Source: Topomyia yanbarensis (taxonomy: Eukaryota > Arthropoda > Insecta > Diptera > Culicidae). From it: a stretch of 64,000 bases of DNA. Below are positions 57,183 through 64,000 of this stretch, piece by piece. The notes beneath the pieces were generated by a model that saw nothing but the letters and a program-made list of their open reading frames with translations, searched no databases and was not told the DNA's origin. A program made the position numbers and the translations under genes. The DNA is taken from NCBI RefSeq assembly GCF_030247195.1, contig NC_080672.1:402521037-402585036 (forward strand). The letters are read 5' to 3'. Every line of letters starts with the position of its first letter. Position 1 is the stretch's first letter.

Positions 57183-57340
57183 AGGTATACGTCGAAGCCA
57201 CTGTCTTGTATGCAGCTCACCTGAGTTCGATTCCCAACCTCTCACATAGGATTAGAGATTTTTCTTAAGAGATTTTTGTAGTCCATAAAAAGAGACGAAT
57301 GAACCTAAGGTTAAAACCTCTATGACTGAATTAAAAAAAT
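57183..57340 (+). mobile_element. tRNA-related SINE (Feilai-like)
   Basis: The head resembles a tRNA, with an A-box-like start and a box-B-like GAGTTCGATTCCCAACC near 57223-57239. The body contains AAGAGACGAATGAACCTAAG, and the 3' end GGTTAAAACCTCTATGACTG is followed by an A-rich tail. The name is from memory of the mosquito Feilai family; the tRNA-like organisation is what the sequence shows. No coding. Confidence 0.65.
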
Positions 57341-57699
57341 GAATGTTTATAGTTGCCATGATGCAATTCCATTATTTAAAGCAATTCCTTTCTCTTCGAA
57401 TATTCGCTAAAAAAAACAAAATAAAAAGTGGGATTTGCATTTAGAATAAATATTTTATTTTTTGAATCATATTTTACTGTACAAATTACGGTGCTCGAAC
57501 AATAATTTTTTGAAAGATTTATTATGGCAAAAGATTTATTATGGCCTGAAGCGCAACAAATCATTTTGAAATGCAAAATGGTGACTTCAACATTGTCTAT
57601 AGTGTAATGAATATGGGTTTCGGAGTGATCGAGTAAATGCCAGAATTCGATGTTTTATGCTATTTTGAAATCCAAAGGGGCGATTTCGGTTAATTTTTC

Positions 57700-58640
57700 A
57701 TAATCCATTCAAGATTTTAAGGTATATTTTTGCGTTACGGATTCTCCTCGCCAGTAGCTAACAGCTGACTGTGGCTGCTAGCTACACAAAAAAAACAGAA
57801 ATGACAGCACAAACACAAACAGTTGAACTCACGAGTAGCTCGAATAGTTTGCACGAAAGCCGAAAACTCTTTACCGCGCTGGATTAAAAACTTCAGTATG
57901 TTACTAAGTTACCCAAACACAGTTTCGTCTATGTAAGGACAGCCGAAAGCTCGAAATCGCAATAACGTTGCTGCTGGGCAGTAGCATATCAGATGATATG
58001 AGGTTTCGTAGTCGGATTCACAAAGATCACATGAAAATGTCTCAGCGCGCTGAATAGTACGCCTTGTGATAATTGAGTTTGCATTGACCGGTTAAAGCCC
58101 TAATCAGCTTGTCACAGTGTCATTTCGAAACATGTGAGAGCTTCTTCGAAATCACTGGGCCTCAAATTTATAAATTGCACCAATAGTTGCAGTGCTCGGT
58201 TGAAGTCCAAGAAAAAAATCCGTTTTTCCTTGTTGAAATTGGCAAAGCAAAAAGAAAGTCAATCTCTGCGCCTGCTCTTGTCAAAACATTACCTGTAATA
58301 CCAGAATGTCGAGGCAGCCAAGTTGCCAGGTTGATAGTATTGTTAATGCTAAGCTTCTTCTAGTTGATTTCGGCATGCAATTATAAGTTTGGATCGTAAT
58401 TTGTCCTTGCTAAGAGCCTTGATTGCAGCCTGACTAGCAGAGCAGAAATTTATAACAATGCCGGACACGCTCTTCAAGGGTCGATTGTGCCCCACACAAA
58501 AACGCGAAGATTTCCGCATGGAATACAGTATAGTATCTAACTGGCGAATGAGACTGTTCCAATCTCATTTCGCGATAGTAGATACCAGCACCAGCACGTC
58601 CCTCCATCAGAGAGCCATCAGTGTAAAAATTATTCATAAA
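57700..58640 (-). pseudogene. 3' part of a LINE: RNase H and C-terminal zinc cluster
   Basis: On the minus strand an RNase H start is evident (NNFYTDGSLMEGRAGAGIYY, then FHAEIFAFLCGAQS), with D and E of the catalytic set. Further on comes a cysteine/histidine cluster (CDLCESDYETSYHLICYC) typical of the C-terminus of LOA-group ORF2 proteins. Stops and frameshifts throughout; the reverse transcriptase and everything upstream are missing. Confidence 0.65.
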
Positions 58641-58913
58641 CTAATTAATATGAGTATTTTCGGTATGGTATTGACGAATAATTATCAGAGGTCGAGCGAA
58701 ATCTCAAAATATTTTAAATTTTTTTTATGATTCAGGATCGTTTTCTGGTTATATAAAGGTTAAGTAGAGTTTTTTTTCTAGAATATTAGTTTCTGTAGAA
58801 AAAAATTGTTTTTGTCCTAGTTTCATCTCTACTGCAACTAGAGGCGCTATGAATCCGCAACGGAGTGGGGCTTTGACGAGCTTCATCCCAGTGGTTATAA
58901 CATTTAATTCATC

Positions 58914-59068
58914 GTTTTTTATTTCGATGATAGAGGTTTTAATCTTAGGGTCATTCGTCTCTTTTCCTCGTGATAGAAAAGTCTCTACCCCTTTATGCGG
59001 GGTTGGGACTCGAAGCCATGTGAGCTGCGTACAAGGCAATCGATTTACAAACTACGTTATACCCACCC
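58914..59068 (-). mobile_element. tRNA-related SINE (Feilai-like)
   Basis: Minus-strand copy of the SINE at 57183-57340. It has a GTATAACGTAGTTTG head, box-B-like GGCTTCGAGTCCCAACC, AAGAGACGAATGACCCTAAG, and TTAAAACCTCTATCATCG followed by an A run. Confidence 0.7.
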
Positions 59069-59079
59069 CTTTTTATTCA

Positions 59080-59780
59080 TCGATATTTCGAAGAAAGTCT
59101 TGCACTTTTCCATTGATGGCACTCATCAGCCGGTGCACACCTTCTTCAGTCAAGGTTATGGTTAGTTGATTCTACCAACTTTTCATCCGGTTAATGGCGT
59201 TGGTGGCTGTACTCTCCATTTCCGCTTCATTATCGCCCAATGCTCTTTTATTGGACAGAACTGGGGAAAATTTGCTGGAGTAGGCTCCTGTAGAATGAAC
59301 TAGGCGCCGTTGTTGTTGTTCCACCATTGTATCACGTCCTTACTGCACTGTAAGTTAGTTAGATTTGGCCAATGCGTAAGTTTACCCTAATGGGACTTGA
59401 TGAACGTTAAAATCCGTTTTTGAGGGACTCACTTAATTTTTTGCCAACTTATCCACAAGACATCTACAAGATAAACTAATAGAAACTTTCGCGTAATCAA
59501 GAGCGCCGGAATTCGTTTGAAATTGGCTTTTGAATAGGTTTCAACGTCCATCAAGACATATCTGCCGAGTTTCGTCAGCACCTGGTCGTAGAGTTCACGT
59601 GACCGTATTCTGGCCACTATTTGTTTTTGAGACTTCGATAAGGCTTTTTTTGAACAGAAGGTTCGTATTCTTAACCCCAAATCATAAACCGAGCTGTTGG
59701 GATCAGCCTTGATTTTTCGAATGACCCGCTAAAAGATTTAGCGCCGGAGTGGAATCACAGACAATTTGATCAAGAGTTAT
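59080..59780 (-). pseudogene. ITm-type (Tc1/mariner superfamily) transposase remnant
   Basis: The minus strand reads an upstream basic stretch with SQKQIVARIRSRELYDQ, then VLMDVETYSKANFKRIP, corresponding to the first catalytic aspartate region (MDxETY) of mosquito ITmD37E-like transposases. After frame changes it reads PANFPQFCPIKEHWAIMK, the third catalytic region (PIE-type motif, here with Lys in place of Glu). Stops and shifts throughout. Terminal repeats were not identified. Confidence 0.65.
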
Positions 59781-59889
59781 CGTGTTTGCCGCCCTCCTCG
59801 ACGTGGAAATAATTGAATTAATATATTGTCTTCGAATTAATAAATTTTCGTACAGACTGAAATACTATACTAACTTAAACCTATTTTCA

Positions 59890-61080
59890 CTTTGAACATT
59901 TCTCTACTTAAGTTAAAGTCGAAATGATAAAAAACGCTATTGAAGAGCTGACAGCAAACATCCACCGGGTTATTCTGGCCGTACTACATGCGGTGAGTAG
60001 AGCGCTGAAAGAAGTCCATTCTCCGCAGAGACCTACCAGGAACGTTGAAGTCCAGCTTAGCGAGAAGCAGAGGGCAGTCAATGTTGTCAGCGAGAAGATC
60101 GAACACAAAAAGTCGCTGCAGAAAAACTCTCCTGTTTCGTAGCGTAGGCAGGCTGATAAGAGCGCAACGATGCTCATACGGTGGTAGTTCAAATCGATTT
60201 CGCCAGGGAAGCCGTCGAAGGGCATACCGGACGAAGCTCTTTTGCACCCGTTCTATGCGATTAATGTGTACGGTGTGATACGGGGCCCGAACGATAACTC
60301 CATACTTTGGAATGCTGCGTACCAGACTGATGTACAGTGCCTTCAGGCAGTAGACGTCGTTGAAATCTTGGGTGTTTCGTTTGATGAGTCCTAGTACTGC
60401 ATAGGCTTTAGCAGTTACTGCATTGAAGTGTTCGATGAAACGTAGGTCCTTGATTGATGAAACTCGTTCTACTGGGGCAGCGCTCACTGCATACTCAAAC
60501 GTAATTGGCGAGAGTATTCGTGTGAATGTTTATAGTCATTCCGTTTGTATCACACCAACTCATGATCCTATCTATGTCCAATCTACCAGAGTTGTTATGA
60601 TGCGATAAATTTTCCGATCATCTGCGTACATCACCTTACACGATGTCAATTCGCTGCAAATGTCATTCACAAAGAGTACGAAGAGAAGAGGTCCAAGGTG
60701 ACTCCCTTGAGGTACACCCGATGTGATGTCGAATGGGTCTGATAGTACAGTTCCAAGTCGCACAGATGCACTGCGGTTAATAAGGTACGAGAAGATCCAA
60801 TTGGTCAGCCAGTCCGGAAATCCGATTCGCCTCACCTTTTCAACAGCTAGCTGATGAGGAAGGCGATCGAAGGCTTTGGAGAAATCTACATACACTGCAT
60901 CAATTTGTTGTCGTTTATCTTATTTATCAATCAACGTTGACACATAGCTCATTAGGTTCGTCGTTGTTGAACGCTTTCTAACAAACCCACGCTGATCTGT
61001 AGTGATGATGTGTTTTACTGCAGGGTAGAAAATATCTAACAGCATACTTTCAAAAACTTTTTAAATTAAAATCTGAGAGG
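59890..61080 (-). pseudogene. LINE ORF2 fragment (reverse transcriptase and C-terminus)
   Basis: Minus strand, starting with an in-frame stop inside the finger region (TTDQRGFVRKRSTTTNL, near 60940-61000). Next come DFSKAFDRLPH, the TSGVPQGSHLGPLLF block and MYADDRKIY (catalytic ADD) down to 60572. A frameshift then leads into 59984-60487, which holds the thumb/C-terminal part (LGLIKRNTQDF, LVRSIPKYG, RIERVQKSFVRYAL). This is a Jockey/CR1-like dead copy of roughly 370 codons, lacking endonuclease and both ends. Confidence 0.8.
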
Positions 61081-61890
61081 GTGCTGCCAACATTTGGTCG
61101 AGTTGGCGCGAAATTCGTCATGTAATAAATAAATGAAATAGCTCACGTCATATACGTAGTTCTCTGAATAATGTACCAAAATCTATGGATAAAATACTGA
61201 ATACTGCAGGGGAATTAAACATAATTATAGAACACATTATTTTTGTTCATGGTCCTGTTTTCGTAAAGGTGATTGTTCCAGAATTCGTGGTACTTTATTT
61301 ATGATTTTGGAAACAATTCGTTTTTCTGTGGGACCAAATGATTTTTGATTGTTCTGAAATTGTCACAGTAGATTCCGAATTTCCCCAACGACATACGTAG
61401 GATTTTATTTTTTGATTGCATTACTTTTAAGAAGCAATTAGGCGTCATTCGATTAAAAAAGTGCGCCATTTCGCGTAACATAAAAAATCGATAAAGAATC
61501 CTACGTACATCGTTTGCTACCGTTCTAAGAAATCGAAAAAAACTTATCTAGGTCAACAAATACAGGAGATAGATTTCTGGCCGCGGACCCTTTCCAAAAA
61601 AAAAAAAACACCTACCGAAAAATGTTGCGCTGTCGCCATTTTGTGACAAAATTACCTAAATAAACTATTTTTTCTGCTTCACAACTAGTATTATAAATCT
61701 CATTTTACAAGATCTCGAATCACCCCTGGGTTGCACCAAGACAAATTGCCGCAATATTCCTATTTTTCCTGTTCTACAGTGGTGTAACCTCTTAACTGTA
61801 TTGCACTGTTAACCTTAAATTACGCACAGTGGAATTGGACGTCTGCATTGCGCAGTTCTTTGTAAACAAAATGTGCTATCAGTTGTTTGG
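61081..61890. other. Non-coding stretch
   Basis: AT-rich, with no gene, RNA or repeat recognised. Confidence 0.5.
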
Positions 61891-62700
61891 ACTCGACTCG
61901 ATACAAAAGAAATTCTTCAAGTGTTCAAATCCATGCCACTCTCGCATGAAACCATTTCCAATGTTTTAAAGGATTGTCATGATGACAAAAAGCCCGGAAA
62001 ATAAAAAGGAATGCGGTCGCCCAACAAAATTAATTGCCAGAACAAGAAAAAATGTTCTGTCAAGTGCCAAAAACTTTATTATACACCTAAGCGAGCACCA
62101 AAATATGCACCGAAACAACTCTAAAAAATACCAATTTGTTGCCGTACACTTCACTGTAAACACATTGCGAATGAAAAATTGTTCATTTTGGATGAGAAAT
62201 CATTTACATTTTCGCACCAAAAAGTAAATGAAGACGATGACTATTACACTGACAAAACGGAAGCAACACTTGAAGATGTCAAATACACCGGCAAATCAAA
62301 ATTCGGTGACGATGTGGGCAACCATCACTTAAAAGGGTGCTTCAGTGCGTCTGATTCTTCCAATCAAAGCTAAATCGGTCGGTACAGATGGTAATATCAG
62401 TAAATGCTTGCCGAAATTATTACGTTCGTCAAAAAATCAAGTTTTGGTCAAGTCTTTCAAGTCATTCGGCCAAAAAACGACGAGTTGGCTGAATATAGAA
62501 AATATACTATTTGTTCGGAAAAGGAACAATCCTCCAAACATGCCACAAACGAAAATGTTACTTCCATTCCAACAGACACGAGCCCTTCAATTTACCTGCA
62601 AATTCGACCAATTGAAAAATTTTGGGCATTGACATTGAAATATTTTGGGCATCTTAGGTAAAATGTCTCCACATCAGACACCATTGAACAGCTTGAAAAA
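61890..62700 (+). pseudogene. ITm-type (Tc1/mariner superfamily) transposase remnant
   Basis: Plus-strand fragments in order: an N-terminal piece ending SHETISNVLK, then LFILDEKSFTFSHQKVNEDD (first catalytic Asp region), YYTDKTEATLEDVKYTGKSK, a poorly kept middle, and LQIRPIEKFWALTLKYF (third catalytic region) near 62600-62650. Several stops and frameshifts. It is related to, but not the same copy as, the minus-strand remnant at 59080-59780. Terminal repeats not identified. Confidence 0.7.
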
Positions 62701-64000
62701 GATTGAAGAAAGTGTCCAAATTTGAAGTGTGTGCTGACTCTAATAAACATTCTCCGGTCAGAATACGCCATTTTTGTGCACGCACCATTTATATTATGAA
62801 TGACGTTCCAAGCGCGACAGCAATCAAAGCTTAAAACAGTGAACCAATCGCTAAAAATACGTATGGAATCCATCCTGTAATGGGTTGGCGATCACACGCA
62901 TGCTCATTTTGCAATTTATTAGGTTCGAAGGGTGCCAACCATTCCGGTTAAGTTCAGTCAGAAATGGACGATATCTCGTTTGCCCGTTCTAACCGGAGCT
63001 TATGGAATACGACCGAGGAAGGATAAAATGTGAGTCGCTCGGAACAAGCGAGATGAATGTAGAACACGTGAACGGCAAAATCGGGAACATTAGAGCTCTT
63101 CCAAAAGGATGGTATGTACCACAGCGCCAAGAAACGACTTTGTTCCATCTAATACATCAAAACTTCGCTAAAAGTTTAATATCACCCTAGGTCGACCAAT
63201 CGAAAGATCGTTCTACTTGCAGTTGCACCAGTTGATCGCCACTGCATATTCCGAGTCAATTTTGCTCAATGTCAAAAGCCATTCTAAAGAATAAATTATC
63301 CCCTTTGACATGAGGCGACTTCATGCGCACGAGATTGCGTTTTTGCTCCGATCAGAACTCGCGATCGTGCACGCATTCCTTTCCAGTAGGTACCTATGGG
63401 CTTGTTTTCCACAATCTCCTATATAGCAAATGAGCTGACCGCCGACCTGCAAGTGTCAGCCGATGTGAAAATTTTAATTGACCAAGTGAAAAATTTGCCC
63501 CAATCACCACAACGCAGCATGGGCTTACACCACTTGACCTGGTCACAAGCGGCGGCAATCGGCGATGATGGGGGGGCGGAGCCGGCGGTGCTAAGGTGGA
63601 CCCTCTAATCGACCCCTTTGAAGCCTAAGTAAACCACCTAATTTACACCCCCGGAGTAGGATATATTATATATTTACGATCAGTACGCTGACACTAGTGT
63701 AGCGGAAAATTAACTCGCACCGTCCTACACGATATCACGCAAAGCTGGCAAACGCGTTTTCAAGTATTGTCCAGTTATTAATAATTGTCACGAAAACGAT
63801 CAGCTTGCGTCAAATTACAACTCGTTTACCAAGCTTTGGATTAGGATTGGAGAAATTGGAAAGACGACCAGATTTAAAGTAAGACTTACGTAAACTTCTA
63901 TAGAAGCATACAATCTTACAATAATCAGAGAAATAGAATTTACCAAACTTTTTCATATATTCTCATACACACATACAAATCGTATATTCTTGCGCTTGGT
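62701..64000. other. Non-coding tail of the window
   Basis: No gene recognised. It contains the second copy of the 34 bp repeat (63345-63378). A 70-codon frame at 63396-63608 starts just after it (MGLFSTISYIANELTADLQ...) and could be the coding start of an unidentified element, but has no motif I can name. Confidence 0.4.
63345..63378 (+). repeat. 34 bp direct repeat, second copy
   Basis: Exact repeat of 56620-56653. Confidence 0.7.

Noticed and set aside
57183..57340. Functional tRNA gene
   Set aside because: The box-B-like sequence is embedded in a SINE with a long non-tRNA body and A-rich tail, and no cloverleaf can be drawn.

Overview
The window looks like intergenic, repeat-dense mosquito DNA, most likely Aedes. 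The basis is its mix of elements: a tRNA-related SINE resembling Feilai, ITm/Tc1-mariner transposase remnants, a BEL/Pao LTR element, LINEs with RNase H, and many nested MITEs. The genus is inferred from this content; there is no rRNA or conserved host gene to anchor it. No CRISPR array, operon, rRNA or intact tRNA was seen.

Layout. Bases 1-18134 (left arm) and 26001-51566 (right arm) are the same sequence in opposite orientation. They differ by scattered SNPs, small indels and three clean insertions. Between them lie 7.4 kb of unpaired sequence (18135-25500), ending inside a BEL/Pao pol gene, and a gap of exactly 500 N (25501-26000). The right arm starts at the base after the gap. The simplest reading is that the right contig is the second haplotype of the left one, scaffolded next to it in reverse; a true palindrome is not excluded. 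Each arm holds two members (divergently arranged) of an unrecognised family of secreted, cysteine-rich, probably membrane- or GPI-anchored glycoproteins. Each arm also holds a gag-only 'half-LINE', a decayed Tc1/mariner element, and MITEs of at least six kinds.

The three arm-specific insertions each have an empty site in the other arm. They are a 6.1 kb LINE (ORF1, then EN-RT-RNase H ORF2) at 38961-45072, a 1634 bp element with Transib/RSS-like ends at 28364-29997, and a 315 bp MITE at 15077-15391. Beyond the right arm (51600-64000) are a decayed LINE, a third and broken member of the glycoprotein family split by a 1.9 kb foldback element with a 9 bp target duplication, two SINEs, two ITm-type transposase pseudogenes, and LINE reverse transcriptase and RNase H fragments.

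The most unusual observations are three. The 1634 bp insertion has CACAGTG heptamers, a 5 bp target duplication and a shared block offset by 12 nt at one end and 23 nt at the other, as in recombination signal sequences. The gag-only half-LINE and the intact LINE share a 3' stem-loop whose stem covaries. The lineage-specific glycoprotein family itself is unrecognised.
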